NCBI RefSeq assembly: GCF_026013545.1
Contig: NZ_JAPDOG010000010.1
Coordinates: 95,955 to 159,954 of the forward strand
From: Defluviimonas salinarum
GTDB taxonomy: Bacteria > Pseudomonadota > Alphaproteobacteria > Rhodobacterales > Rhodobacteraceae
Length of the DNA stretch: 64,000 nucleotides
Reading direction: 5' to 3'
This document shows, one piece after another, positions 32,012-41,134 of this stretch (position 1 is its first letter; the number at the start of each line of letters is the position of its first letter). Position numbers and translations under genes: made by a program. The notes below the pieces were generated by a model, which was given only the letters and a program-made list of their open reading frames with translations, ran no database searches and was not told the origin of the DNA.

Positions 32012-33220
32012 TTACTCCTTACTGTTGCCCTGCCGACGGGCCGTTTCCTGATGACGGTTGACGACCGACTGCGCGAGACGGCCCATGGCTTTGCCGAGCG
32101 GCGATCGTGGCGCGGCGAGGGACAGCGGCTGCCCGCGATCGGCGGAATTCGTGGCCGCGCGTGCGTCATGCGGGAGCCAGAGGTCGAGCTTGCGCTCGAG
32201 CGCCTTGGCCGCCTCGCGGTGCACCCGTGACTGGAGGAGCGGCCGGTTCTCATGGTTGACGACGATGTCCACCGTGAGCGCGGGATTGTCCTGCGTGAAG
32301 AAGTCGATCAGCCGGCGGCAATGGCGGATGGCGGGAACCGACATGTCGGTGACGACGAGGAGCTCGTCGGCGCGCTGGATCACCGGTTCGATCCAGTTCA
32401 CGATTGCGCGCGGCAGGTCCACGACGACGAAGTCATGGCTCTGGCGCAGCGTGTCGAGGATCGCCGCGACCTGATCGGGGCGCAGCGAGTCGAGCGGCGC
32501 GAATTTTGACGGCGCGGGCATCACCGAGATCCCGTTCGGCCCCTTGACCATCGCCTGGTCGAGGAAGTTCTCGTCCGGAACCACCCCGTCCAGCGCGAGC
32601 TGCAGCAGGCTGTCCTGCTCGGGAAGGTCGAGGAACGAGCCGACGGTGCCGAACTGCAGGTCGAGATCGACCAGCGCGACCTTGCGGCCCTGCTTGCGCG
32701 CGCCCCAGCCACGCCCGCCGACAAGCTGATCGGCGAGGTTGACCGCGACGGTCGTTGAGCCGATACCGCCGCGCGCCTGGGTGACTGCGATGATCCGCCC
32801 TCTCGACACTGCCTCGGCCGGTTTCGCGGCGGCGGCGCGGGCGAGTTTCAGCACCCGGCGGTCAAGCTCCTCTCCCTCCGCCGGCAGCGGCAGGACCTCG
32901 TCGACGCCGGCATGGGTGAGCGCCCGCACCTGCGACAGCGAGACATTGCCGTCGACGAGCGCGATCAGGGTCGTGCCCGGCCGCCGGTTCGCCGTCATGG
33001 CCTCGATCGCCGTGATCTCGGCCATGTTGTTGGGGCTCGTGTGGAACAGGATGACGTCGTGATCGGACATCATCTTGACCGCGTGCCCATTGATCTTCGC
33101 CAGAGTCGAGGCCTGGGTCTCGACCTGCAGGCCGGTGCTCGTCTGCAGCGCGGTTCCGACCAGGTCGGCAATACCATCGTCGGGGGTGATCAGAAGTATG
33201 GATTTTGTCTTGTCGGTCAT
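32012..33220 (-). CDS. cpaE: Tad pilus localisation protein CpaE/TadZ
   Basis: A 402-residue protein made of an atypical receiver-like N-terminal domain (about residues 5-130) and a MinD/ParA-like ATPase domain (from about 140) with ITQARGGIGSTTVAVNLA, a deviant Walker A in which the lysine-bearing GK step is replaced, and LVDLDLQFGTVGSFLDL. TadZ proteins place the pilus machine at the cell pole. The ATG at 33220 follows GAGGAGG; an N-terminal extension to 33274 is less likely. It begins 54 bases after the tadE stop. Confidence 0.92.
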   Translation of the reverse strand: MTDKTKSILLITPDDGIADLVGTALQTSTGLQVETQASTLAKINGHAVKMMSDHDVILFHTSPNNMAEITAIEAMTANRRPGTTLIALVDGNVSLSQVRALTHAGVDEVLPLPAEGEELDRRVLKLARAAAAKPAEAVSRGRIIAVTQARGGIGSTTVAVNLADQLVGGRGWGARKQGRKVALVDLDLQFGTVGSFLDLPEQDSLLQLALDGVVPDENFLDQAMVKGPNGISVMPAPSKFAPLDSLRPDQVAAILDTLRQSHDFVVVDLPRAIVNWIEPVIQRADELLVVTDMSVPAIRHCRRLIDFFTQDNPALTVDIVVNHENRPLLQSRVHREAAKALERKLDLWLPHDARAATNSADRGQPLSLAAPRSPLGKAMGRLAQSVVNRHQETARRQGNSKE

Positions 33221-33274
33221 CGTTTCATCCTCCTCGGGGCTCGGCCGGTCAGGCGGTCCGACCCCGGGTTTCAC

Positions 33275-33925
33275 TCATCCGTTTGTTCCAAGGTCGAGGT
33301 CTTCGCCCGGCAGCGAGGTGCTGATTGCCGGGAAGGGCAGGCTGTTGGGCGGCACCTGCGGGTTGACGGTGCCGTAGAGCGTCGAGAATCCGCCGAGCGG
33401 CGTCACGAAGTTGAAGTTGAGGTTCTGCACCTCGACCGTGACGATGGGCACATAGGGGCCGCCGAGAAAGCCGAGCGCGGGGTCGTAGGCGTAGCTGAAC
33501 CGCAGGTTCGCCGGGGTGGCGTTGTTCGGCATCATCGGCGAGATCGCCGTCCAGATTTCCTGCACGGTCGGGTTGGCCGTGGAGGCGGTGCAGCTGATCG
33601 TGCCGGGGTTGACGCAGATGTTGCTGCCGGCGGAGCAGGCAGTGCCGAATTTCGGCGGGATCGTGCCGCCGGCGACCGGGCCGCGGGCGTTGAAGGTCGG
33701 CACGCCCGGGCAGGCCGGGGGGCGCACCACGGCGAGCCGCGAGGCCCATTGCACCGCCTTGCTCGTCATGACGTACTCGCCGCCCATCCGGCCGAAATCG
33801 ACCAGGGCGAGAAGAAGCAGCAGGAGGAACGGCAGCACGATCGCGAGTTCGACCATCGTCGTGCCGCGCTCGTCGCGGGCGAGGCGCGACAGGAGCCGCG
33901 CGGTAAGGTGGTTGCGCTGTGTCAT
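33275..33925 (-). CDS. TadE-family pseudopilin (1)
   Basis: A 216-residue TadE-like protein. The N-terminal type IV-like signature is RDERGTTMVELAIVLPFLLLLLLALVDFGRMGG near residue 17, with a Gly before the predicted cleavage and a Glu about five residues later, then a hydrophobic helix. The periplasmic part contains four cysteines in pairs (CPGVP, CSAGSNICVN, SCTA) and could carry disulfides. Its ATG overlaps the stop of the second tadE by four bases. It is probably a minor pilin or pseudopilin processed by TadV. Confidence 0.87.
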   Translation of the reverse strand: MTQRNHLTARLLSRLARDERGTTMVELAIVLPFLLLLLLALVDFGRMGGEYVMTSKAVQWASRLAVVRPPACPGVPTFNARGPVAGGTIPPKFGTACSAGSNICVNPGTISCTASTANPTVQEIWTAISPMMPNNATPANLRFSYAYDPALGFLGGPYVPIVTVEVQNLNFNFVTPLGGFSTLYGTVNPQVPPNSLPFPAISTSLPGEDLDLGTNG

Positions 33926-34446
33926 GTGCCGAAGACCCTCGCTGAATCGGTCACGCTCTTGGTCAGCGGCGTCACGTTGCCGCCGTAGAGCGCGAAGACC
34001 CCGCTGAACGGAAAGGAGATCGAGAAGCTCGCGGTGACGGTCGCGACCGGCGCGGGGTTGTTGCGGTAGGTGCCGGCGACGCACGCGAGGCTCGGCGTCA
34101 CCGAGTTCACCGTCACCAGCGGCGGGAAGACCGGGGTGCCGGAGACGCTCTGGGAGACGATTCCGGTGAGCTTCGCGGTATGTCCGGTGACCGATCCGCC
34201 GGTCGTGCAGATGTCGACGGGCACGACCCGCGACAGGTAGCGCGTTGCGTCGCGCACCCCGGTGATCGCGGCGTGGTAGGCGAACATGAGCCGGCTGCCC
34301 TCGATGATCACCGCGAAGACGAGAAGCATCGCGGGCAGGACGATCGCGAACTCGATGAGCGCGACACCGTCCTCTGCGCGGCGGAAGCGGCGCGCGGCGT
34401 GGATCGTGCGGCTCAGGGGCGTGTTTCGGATCGAAAACCGGGTCAT
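33922..34446 (-). CDS. TadE-family pseudopilin (2)
   Basis: A 174-residue TadE/TadF-like protein with RRAEDGVALIEFAIVLPAMLLVFAVIIEGSRLM near residue 22, the prepilin-like signature with Gly, Glu and hydrophobic helix, and two cysteines in the periplasmic part. It starts at ATG 34446, four bases after the tadG stop; a further upstream frame extension overlaps tadG and is rejected. Together with the first TadE and TadG it forms the usual trio of pseudopilin-like proteins. Confidence 0.86.
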   Translation of the reverse strand: MTRFSIRNTPLSRTIHAARRFRRAEDGVALIEFAIVLPAMLLVFAVIIEGSRLMFAYHAAITGVRDATRYLSRVVPVDICTTGGSVTGHTAKLTGIVSQSVSGTPVFPPLVTVNSVTPSLACVAGTYRNNPAPVATVTASFSISFPFSGVFALYGGNVTPLTKSVTDSARVFGT

Positions 34447-34450
34447 CGGA

Positions 34451-35950
34451 TCACCTGTAGAGCTGGACGACGTCGTGGAAGAGACCGCCACCGCCGACCG
34501 GAGCGCTGGCCGAACCGACGACCTCGCCCCAGAGGTCGAGCGTCGGCGGCGAGGCGCCGTTGGTGCCGACGGGCCGGGTCAGGAAGAGCTTGAAGAACTC
34601 CTCCACGGGCACGTTGTTGGTCTGGCCGTTGATCGGATTGGCGGCGCAGTCGATCGCGGCGGCGATGACGATGCGACGGTCGGGGTCGATCGCCTGATTG
34701 TTCGAGCATTGCGGGCGGCCGGTCTCGCTGCGGCCGGTGAGGATCGGTGTGCTCGACCCGCCCCCTCCTGCAGCGGCGATCTCGGCCAGGTAGTATTCGT
34801 ACCGGGTCTGCGCGGCGGGATGCGGGTCGGGCGCAGCCGGGCCGTAGTTCTTTTCTACGTACTTCGGACGTCCATTGGTCGGATCGCTCCAGTTGCCGTC
34901 ACCGAAGCGGCCATTCCAGCAGGTGCTGGTGTAGAAGCAGTTGTCCTTGGGCAGCGCGTATGTGTCTGAGGTTTCCGGCGGGTTGCTGCCGACGCAGGCA
35001 TTGCCGTTCTTGTCCGCCACGCCCTTGATCACGTTCGGCGCGGGCGCATAGGCCGGGTCGTTCTTCTTGCCGTTCATGATCGCGGAGTACATGTCGAAGC
35101 GGACGTTGAAGCTCGCGTCCTCGATGCCGACCTTCTGGCCGGGCGCGGTATCGACGCCGCGCTGGGCGAAGCACTGGGTGATGCTGCCCATCGCGCCGAG
35201 AAGGCAGGCGTCGAGTTGTGCGCCGGTCTTGCCGCCGCAAGGACCGTTTGGATCGACCTTGGCATAGGACGGATCGAGGAAGCCGAAATCGCCCGGCCCC
35301 CAGGCAGCGCCGGTGCCGCCCGAGCGCAGCAGGATCAGGTCGCCGATATTGGCGTCGGCCTTGTAGCTCGGGTCCGGCAGGCAGAACATCAGGGGGGTGA
35401 TGTCGCAGGCGTACTGTGTGAAGCCCGCGACCGCCGAGGCGCTGACCGCGTTGGCCGGCTCCTGCCCGCCCATCATCGCGTAAAAGGCGGCCGCGAAGGT
35501 GTAATCGACGATCTTCGGCGTGACCACGACGCGCACGTAGGAAGCATCCTCGGGCTTGGTGGTCAAGCCGGCGTTCAGGCTGGCGGTGTCGCTGCTCGGC
35601 AGGGTCTTGTAGAAGGCCAGCGTGTAGTTGCTGGCCCCCGCAAGCGTGTGGTCGGCGTTGCCGTAGGTCTCTGACGAGGTGCGGCCAAAGCTCTGGCTGT
35701 CGGAGATGAGGTTGGCTGCCGCGGCAGTGGCGCGGGTGATCGCGTCGCTGTTGCCGTCAAGCTCGCCCGCGGCCGCGAGCGCCACATGGTCGGCGTAGGA
35801 CTGCAGTTCCGACTGGGTGGAGGCCCTGCGGCCGAAGTCGAACGACAGCGCGATGAGACCGAGCAGCACCGCGAGCGCCCCCGCGAAGAAGACGAGCACT
35901 GCGCCGTCCTGGTTCCGGTTGAACTCGGCTATGCGGTCTCGGATCGTCAT
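34451..35950 (-). CDS. tadG: TadG-like pilus assembly protein
   Basis: A 499-residue protein whose N-terminus FNRNQDGAVLVFFAGALAVLLGLIALSFDFGRRAS is the TadG pattern: pseudopilin-like membrane anchor followed by TQSELQSYADHVALAAAGEL. The long periplasmic part is Gly/Asn/Pro-rich with about a dozen cysteines, and no clear von Willebrand A domain could be picked out by eye. It is cotranscribed between cpaB and tadE. In many loci TadG sits near the operon end; here it occupies the place normally held by secretin genes. Confidence 0.88.
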   Translation of the reverse strand: MTIRDRIAEFNRNQDGAVLVFFAGALAVLLGLIALSFDFGRRASTQSELQSYADHVALAAAGELDGNSDAITRATAAAANLISDSQSFGRTSSETYGNADHTLAGASNYTLAFYKTLPSSDTASLNAGLTTKPEDASYVRVVVTPKIVDYTFAAAFYAMMGGQEPANAVSASAVAGFTQYACDITPLMFCLPDPSYKADANIGDLILLRSGGTGAAWGPGDFGFLDPSYAKVDPNGPCGGKTGAQLDACLLGAMGSITQCFAQRGVDTAPGQKVGIEDASFNVRFDMYSAIMNGKKNDPAYAPAPNVIKGVADKNGNACVGSNPPETSDTYALPKDNCFYTSTCWNGRFGDGNWSDPTNGRPKYVEKNYGPAAPDPHPAAQTRYEYYLAEIAAAGGGGSSTPILTGRSETGRPQCSNNQAIDPDRRIVIAAAIDCAANPINGQTNNVPVEEFFKLFLTRPVGTNGASPPTLDLWGEVVGSASAPVGGGGLFHDVVQLYR

Positions 35951-35969
35951 CGCGCCACCTCTTGGTTAC

Positions 35970-36773
35970 TTACTGAACTTCCACGTCCTCGACGGTGCTG
36001 CCGCGGCGGACGCGGATCGTCGTCTTGGTGATGGCCTCGGGCACGGGCGACTTGTCCCGCATGAGGTCGGTCAGCCGGATCGAGTCGAGCGGCTTGTCCG
36101 CGATGTTGTCGATCGACCGCAGCGAAAGGCTCAGCGTCCCGGCCTTCTGGGCGAGCGCGAGCTTCTGGCTCTCTTCGGGCGTCACCTCGACGGTGACGGT
36201 CTGGGCGATGCCGGGCTGGTCGGTTTGCTCATTGGCATCCTGGTCGACGCCGAGGATGCGGATGTTCTGCAGGATCGTGACCGCGCGCAGTTCGGCTCCG
36301 CCGCCCTGGGTCAGGACGATGTCCACGGCGTCGCCCGGCGTGACGAAGCCGCCGACGGCGGTTTCGGCGGCGACCTTGATCGCCATCGCGCGGGTGTTCT
36401 CGCGCAGGCTTTGAACGATGGTCACCTTGTCGCCGAAGTTGGACACCTTGGAGGCAAGCACGAGCTCGCCCTGCGCCATTGCACGGGTGGCGCGGCGCGG
36501 CGGCATGCCGGGCTTGGCGACAAGCTGATCGAGATCGGTGATCGCGCCCGGCGGCAGCGCCGCGCGGGGCCAGGCGATGACCTGGAGGGCTTGGGGCTGG
36601 ATCGGCTGGCCGAACGAGATGTCACGACCGGCAACGATCACGCTGACGAGGGCCGCTGCGGGGTCGGTCTCGGCCGTCGCCTTGCTCTGGTTGATGTATT
36701 CGCGTGCGCCGAAGGCGGAACCGCCGGCAACCGCGACGCCGAGGACGGCGATGAGAATGGAACGGGTTCCCAC
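35970..36773 (-). CDS. cpaB: Flp pilus assembly protein CpaB (RcpC)
   Basis: A 267-residue periplasmic protein with a membrane anchor (SILIAVLGVAVAGGSAFGAREY), an SAF domain (VIVAGRDISFGQPIQPQALQVIAWP) and a second domain with MAIKVAAETAVGGFVTPGDAVDIVL, the RcpC/CpaB signature. It starts with GTG at 36773 preceded by CAGGAG. CpaB normally works beside the secretin CpaC in the outer-membrane part of the machine, yet no secretin gene follows it here. It lies 142 bases downstream of flp behind a hairpin. Confidence 0.93.
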   Translation of the reverse strand: MGTRSILIAVLGVAVAGGSAFGAREYINQSKATAETDPAAALVSVIVAGRDISFGQPIQPQALQVIAWPRAALPPGAITDLDQLVAKPGMPPRRATRAMAQGELVLASKVSNFGDKVTIVQSLRENTRAMAIKVAAETAVGGFVTPGDAVDIVLTQGGGAELRAVTILQNIRILGVDQDANEQTDQPGIAQTVTVEVTPEESQKLALAQKAGTLSLSLRSIDNIADKPLDSIRLTDLMRDKSPVPEAITKTTIRVRRGSTVEDVEVQ

Positions 36774-36860
36774 GGTTTTTCTCCTGATTGCGGGACCGGG
36801 CGGGCGGAAGGGGCGTCGCCCGGTCCGGGTGATGCCTCGGGATCTTGGTCCGGAGGCCAC

Positions 36861-36887
36861 TGCCGGGGCATCGGTGACGCCCCGGCA
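36861..36887 (-). terminator. Hairpin between flp and cpaB (possible attenuator)
   Basis: A perfect 9-bp GC stem (36861-36869 with 36879-36887) with a 9-base loop lies 28 bases after the flp stop and before cpaB. It lacks a T run. It could stop most transcripts or shield the flp message from decay, allowing pilin to be made in excess over the assembly proteins. Confidence 0.55.
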
Positions 36888-36915
36888 AGACGGTCGCCTG
36901 GGCGACCCGATGGGC

Positions 36916-37125
36916 TTACCAGGTCGGCAGCGTGAAGGTCTGCGAGGTGCCCGGCATGCTCGTGCCGGCCTCGATGAACGCACCGTTGATTTCCGGTGCG
37001 AGGACGGCGCCGAACAGGCCGAAGACGAGCACGGCAAGCATCACGCCGACGCCGTATTCAACCAGGGTCACGCCTTTTTCATCGCGGCCGAACTGCTTCC
37101 ACTTTTTCAGAATTGCAAAGCGCAT
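36916..37125 (-). CDS. flp: Flp-type IVb prepilin
   Basis: A 69-residue prepilin. A charged leader of 18 residues ends in KG, predicted TadV cleavage G18/V19, followed by VTLVEYGVGVMLAVL with Glu at mature position 5 and Tyr at 6, the Flp motif. The mature pilin is about 51 residues, mostly one hydrophobic helix with a short polar tail. GAGGAG precedes the ATG by 6 bases. It heads the tad operon; a 6-7-bp hairpin (37157-37172) lies in its leader. Confidence 0.93.
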   Translation of the reverse strand: MRFAILKKWKQFGRDEKGVTLVEYGVGVMLAVLVFGLFGAVLAPEINGAFIEAGTSMPGTSQTFTLPTW

Positions 37126-37619
37126 TGTAATCTCCTCAAATGCGGTTTTCTGGGCTTCGGGCTGAAGCCCGAGAGAGAGACAAGCCGAGACGGGTGTTCG
37201 GCTCCCATTCATGATTGCGGCTGAAATGTGTCCGGGCATCGTCTGAAATGCCGATAAATACACGCATAGGTAGAATTTTCTGCCGAATGAGGCAAAATCT
37301 GGGCGAAACGACTCGGCGCCACGCGACTCGCGGGCACATCCGAATCTCGGCGGCGATCAGGCACTCCACGCCCGCCGTCCCGCCGCGAAGGCAACCGCGA
37401 CGATCCGCGCCCGAACTTTCGTCCCGCCGCGATCGGAACCTGATTTCCGGCGCAAACAGCCGCTTGAATGAAACGGGAATCTGTCGAAAGATTTGGGAGT
37501 GGATCGGTCGAGTTCGGTTTGATCGGCTCGCGTGCCGGGAGAGGGGCTTCGGCACCGTTCCCGCCGATGGATTGCGGCGGCGGCGACACGATCAAACGGG
37601 TTGAGGGGAAGGGACAGCC
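37126..37619. promoter_or_regulatory. Divergent control region of the tad operon and the DUF4239 gene
   Basis: Nearly 500 bases without a convincing gene. It includes a small hairpin at 37157-37172 in the flp leader and an AT-rich patch at 37245-37300 that is the likely promoter zone for flp. I could not fix -10/-35 boxes with confidence. Short overlapping frames on both strands look like chance. Confidence 0.5.
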
Positions 37620-38462
37620 GTGGGCAACGAGACGGGAGAGCTTTACACGCGGCTCGGAGAGCCCCTTTTGCCGTTTCCCTATCTCGTGGCGATGATACTC
37701 GTCTCGCTCCCGCTCGCGGCCCTTGTCGGGTACCGCTTCGGACACGTCGAATACGGTCGACGGCAATACGACAAGGTCCCGCCCGAGCAGGTTCCCGGCG
37801 CCACGTCCCTTGGTGCGATGCTGGCGCTTGTCGGGCTGCTGCTCGGCTTTGCCTTCAGTTCGGTGCTCAACTGGCGCGAGGCGCGTCAGACGGCGCTTGT
37901 CGAGGAGGCGGCGGCGATCAGCTCGGCTTTTCTGGGCGCCGATCTGCTGAAGGATCCGGGGCGCACCGATCTCCAGACGCAGATCCTCGCCTATGCGCAG
38001 ACGCGCCTTGCCAGCAACGACGACCTCCGGACGCGGGAGGCCTTCGGTGCGTTTCTCGAACGAACGCTCGAGGCGCAGGCCGAGATCTGGCCCGCCACCA
38101 TGCGGGCAATGAGCGACGCCACCTCCGATCCGGTCCGGACGCTGGTGGCGCGGGGCGTGATGGACATGCTCGATTCCCATACGCGGCGCATTGCCGCGGC
38201 GGCCGAGCAGGTCCCGCCTCCGGCGCAGCTGATGATCTTCCTGGCCGCCTTGGTCGCGATCATGATCGTGGGCAACCGCTCCGCGCTGCAGGGCCGGCCG
38301 CAGACCTGGCGCACCTTCGCCTTCGCGGGCCTTCTGGCTGTCGTGATGATCATGATCCTGGATCTCGATCGAATGCATGAAGGCACGATGCGGCTGAATC
38401 CGGACACGATGCTCGCCACGATCCACGATATGGAGACGGCCCTGGCGGCTTTGGCGCGTTAG
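37620..38462 (+). CDS. DUF4239 / bestrophin-like membrane protein
   Basis: A 280-residue membrane protein starting with GTG at 37620 behind GGGGAAGGGA. Two hydrophobic helices lie in the first third (PYLVAMILVSLPLAALVGY; LGAMLALVGLLLGFAFSSVLNWREARQ) and two in the last third (LMIFLAALVAIMIVG; FAFAGLLAVVMIMILDLD), enclosing a helical cytoplasmic region (LVEEAAAISSAFLGADLL). This four-helix layout with the N-W-R-E-A-R stretch fits DUF4239 proteins, distantly bestrophin-like. Transport function is not established. It is divergent from the tad operon. Confidence 0.75.
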   Translation: MGNETGELYTRLGEPLLPFPYLVAMILVSLPLAALVGYRFGHVEYGRRQYDKVPPEQVPGATSLGAMLALVGLLLGFAFSSVLNWREARQTALVEEAAAISSAFLGADLLKDPGRTDLQTQILAYAQTRLASNDDLRTREAFGAFLERTLEAQAEIWPATMRAMSDATSDPVRTLVARGVMDMLDSHTRRIAAAAEQVPPPAQLMIFLAALVAIMIVGNRSALQGRPQTWRTFAFAGLLAVVMIMILDLDRMHEGTMRLNPDTMLATIHDMETALAALAR

Positions 38463-38548
38463 CCCGCAATGTGCCGTCAGTCGGACCGGAGCGCGTCCCC
38501 GCACGGACGCAGTTCAGTCCGCCGCGAGACGTCTCCGCGCGTTCGGCC

Positions 38549-40723
38549 TCACCGCCGCCTCTTGCCGCCCCTTTGACCCGGCCGCCCCGCCGTCGAGCGT
38601 CCGCTGGCCTTGGTTGCCGCATCCACCGCCTCCTCGACCGCCGATTGCCGCGCCAGGGGATCGTCCGAAAGGACGAGGTCGACCGCTTCGAGCCGCTTGA
38701 TCTCGTCCCGGAGCCGGGCGGCTTCCTCGAATTCGAGGTTCTCGGCCGCCTTGCGCATCTGGGTGCGAAGGCCGTTGAGATGGGCCTCGAGGTTCGCGCC
38801 ATGCATGGGCCGGTCGACCTTCGCCGTTACCCGGTTCATGTCGACGTCGCCCTTGTAGAGACCGGCAAGGATGTCCTCGACGTTCTTCTTCACCGTCGCG
38901 GGCGTGATGCCGTGGGCCGCGTTGTAGGCCACCTGCTTCTCGCGCCGCCGGTTGGTCTCGGCCAGCGCCCGCTCCATCGAGCCGGTGACGCGGTCGGCAT
39001 ACATGATGACGCGGCCCTCGGCGTTGCGGGCGGCCCGGCCGATGGTCTGGATCAGCGAGGTTTCCGAACGCAGGAAGCCCTCCTTGTCGGCGTCGAGGAT
39101 CGCCACCAGCCCGCATTCGGGGATGTCGAGCCCCTCGCGCAAAAGGTTGATGCCGACGAGCACGTCGAAGGCGCCGAGGCGGAGGTCGCGCAGGATCTCG
39201 ATCCGTTCGATCGTGTCGATGTCGGAATGCATGTAGCGCACCCTGATGCCCTGTTCGTGCATGTATTCGGTCAGGTCCTCGGCCATGCGCTTGGTCAGCG
39301 TGGTCACGAGGGTCCGGAAGCCCTTGGCGGCGACCTTGCGCACCTCGTCGAGAAGGTCGTCCACCTGCATCTCGACGGGCCGGATCTCGACCTGCGGATC
39401 GAGAAGCCCGGTCGGGCGGATCACCTGTTCTGTGAAGACACCGCCGGCCTGCTCCAGTTCCCACGCCGCCGGCGTGGCGGAGACGAAGACCGATTGCGGC
39501 CGCATCGCGTCCCATTCCTCGAACTTCAACGGCCGGTTGTCCATGCAGGAGGGCAGTCGGAACCCGTGCTCGGCGAGGGTGAACTTGCGCCGGTAGTCGC
39601 CCTTGTACATGCCGCCGATCTGGGGAACCGAGACATGGCTTTCGTCGGCGAAGACGATGGCATGGTCGGGGATGAACTCGAAGAGGGTGGGTGGCGGTTC
39701 ACCGGGGGCGCGGCCGGTGAGGTAGCGCGAGTAGTTCTCGATCCCGGCGCAGGAGCCGGTGGCCTCCAGCATCTCGAGGTCGAAGTTGCAGCGCTGTTCG
39801 AGCCGCTGGGCCTCGAGCAGCTTTCCCTCCTCCTGCAACTGCTTGAGCCGCAGCGCCAGCTCCTTGCGGATGCCGACGATGGCCTGTTGCAGCGTCGGGC
39901 GCGGCGTGACGTAGTGGGAATTCGCGTAGATGCGGATCTTTTCGAGCGTGTCGGTGCGGGCGCCGGTCAGGGGGTCGAACTCGGTGATCCCTTCGAGCTC
40001 CTCGCCGAAGAACGAGAACCGCCAGGCGCGGTCCTCGAGGTGAGCGGGCCAGAGGTCCACGGTATCGCCCTTCACCCGGAACGCGCCGCGCTGGAAGGCG
40101 GCATCGGCGCGGCGGTACTGCTGGGCGACCAGATCGGCGAGGAACTTGCGCTGTTCGTAGAGCTTGCCGACCTCCATGTCCTGGGTCATCGCCGAATAGG
40201 TCTCGACCGAGCCGATGCCGTAGATGCAGGAGACCGAGGCAACGATGATGACGTCGTCGCGCTCCAGAAGCGCCCGCGTGGCCGAGTGGCGCATCCGGTC
40301 GATCTGCTCGTTGATCTGGGATTCCTTCTCGATATAGGTGTCGGTCCGGGCGACATAGGCCTCGGGCTGGTAGTAGTCGTAGTAGCTGACGAAGTACTCG
40401 ACCGCGTTGTCGGGGAAGAAGCCCTTGAACTCGCCGTAGAGCTGGGCCGCGAGCGTCTTGTTGGGCGCGAGGATGATGGCCGGGCGCTGGGTCTCCTCGA
40501 TCACCTTGGCCATGGTGAAGGTCTTGCCCGTGCCGGTCGCGCCCAACAGCACCTGGTCGCGCTCGCCGTCGTTCACCCCGGCGCTGAGCTCCGCGATGGC
40601 CGTCGGCTGGTCTCCGGCCGGCGCGAAGTCCGTCCGCATCGCGAAGCGCCGGCCGCCCTCGAGCTTGGGCCGGGTCAGGACCTCCGGGCGCGGGGAGGGG
40701 GCGTTGGTGTTGTTGTGGGGCAT
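38549..40723 (-). CDS. uvrB: Excinuclease ABC subunit B
   Basis: A 724-residue UvrB, the damage-verifying helicase-like subunit of nucleotide excision repair. Visible are Walker [16 protein letters not shown] near residue 60, the DNA-damage beta-hairpin [22 protein letters not shown], the DEAD-like [12 protein letters not shown], motif [13 protein letters not shown] and [10 protein letters not shown], and a C-terminal UVR domain ([28 protein letters not shown]). A Lys/Arg tail of about 40 residues follows. Start ATG 40723 is preceded by GGAGGA. The upstream region carries an inverted repeat with a G-rich spacer (40933-41013). Confidence 0.97.
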   Translation of the reverse strand: MPHNNTNAPSPRPEVLTRPKLEGGRRFAMRTDFAPAGDQPTAIAELSAGVNDGERDQVLLGATGTGKTFTMAKVIEETQRPAIILAPNKTLAAQLYGEFKGFFPDNAVEYFVSYYDYYQPEAYVARTDTYIEKESQINEQIDRMRHSATRALLERDDVIIVASVSCIYGIGSVETYSAMTQDMEVGKLYEQRKFLADLVAQQYRRADAAFQRGAFRVKGDTVDLWPAHLEDRAWRFSFFGEELEGITEFDPLTGARTDTLEKIRIYANSHYVTPRPTLQQAIVGIRKELALRLKQLQEEGKLLEAQRLEQRCNFDLEMLEATGSCAGIENYSRYLTGRAPGEPPPTLFEFIPDHAIVFADESHVSVPQIGGMYKGDYRRKFTLAEHGFRLPSCMDNRPLKFEEWDAMRPQSVFVSATPAAWELEQAGGVFTEQVIRPTGLLDPQVEIRPVEMQVDDLLDEVRKVAAKGFRTLVTTLTKRMAEDLTEYMHEQGIRVRYMHSDIDTIERIEILRDLRLGAFDVLVGINLLREGLDIPECGLVAILDADKEGFLRSETSLIQTIGRAARNAEGRVIMYADRVTGSMERALAETNRRREKQVAYNAAHGITPATVKKNVEDILAGLYKGDVDMNRVTAKVDRPMHGANLEAHLNGLRTQMRKAAENLEFEEAARLRDEIKRLEAVDLVLSDDPLARQSAVEEAVDAATKASGRSTAGRPGQRGGKRRR

Positions 40724-40932
40724 GGGCGATTCCTCCGGCCTCCCCAATTTGATCCGTTTTTGTTCCGGTTCAAGGTTCGGCGCGGGAGTTCATTGTCGCT
40801 TCTGGAGGGGAAATCAAGTCCGCGCTTGGGTGTTGTCCGACGAGAGGCCACAAACAGAGAAACTTCACTATCGAAAACAACTTTAGATTGAACCGGCTGC
40901 GTTTCGCGGTAACATGGGTCCTGCAAGCAGCA

Positions 40933-41013
40933 CCTGACTGCCGGTCATTGGCACCCACCCACCTGCCACCACCCACCCACGAACGCTCCCTGTAGCACCG
41001 ACCGGCAGTCAGG
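40933..41013. repeat. 14-bp perfect inverted repeat enclosing a G-quadruplex-type sequence
   Basis: CCTGACTGCCGGTC at 40933-40946 and its exact reverse complement at 41000-41013 enclose 53 bases. Within the spacer the minus strand has four GGG runs (complement of 40954-40956, 40958-40960, 40972-40974, 40976-40978) separated by loops of 1, 11 and 1 bases, a canonical G-quadruplex pattern. It lies between the divergent uvrB and DUF3604 genes, about 210 bases upstream of uvrB. Confidence 0.8.
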
Positions 41014-41134
41014 CCTGCTCGCCGCCTTGCCGGCCGGGGCGGACAGTTCCTGATCCCACCGGTTCGTCGCTGCCCCGATCCATGCTATCTTCCGAGTCGG
41101 GAGCGGGAACGCATGATTGGTTGGAGGGTAATCC

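Noticed and set aside
38471..40891. An 806-codon plus-strand open frame
   Set aside because: Antisense shadow of uvrB; composition is skewed and no domain is visible.
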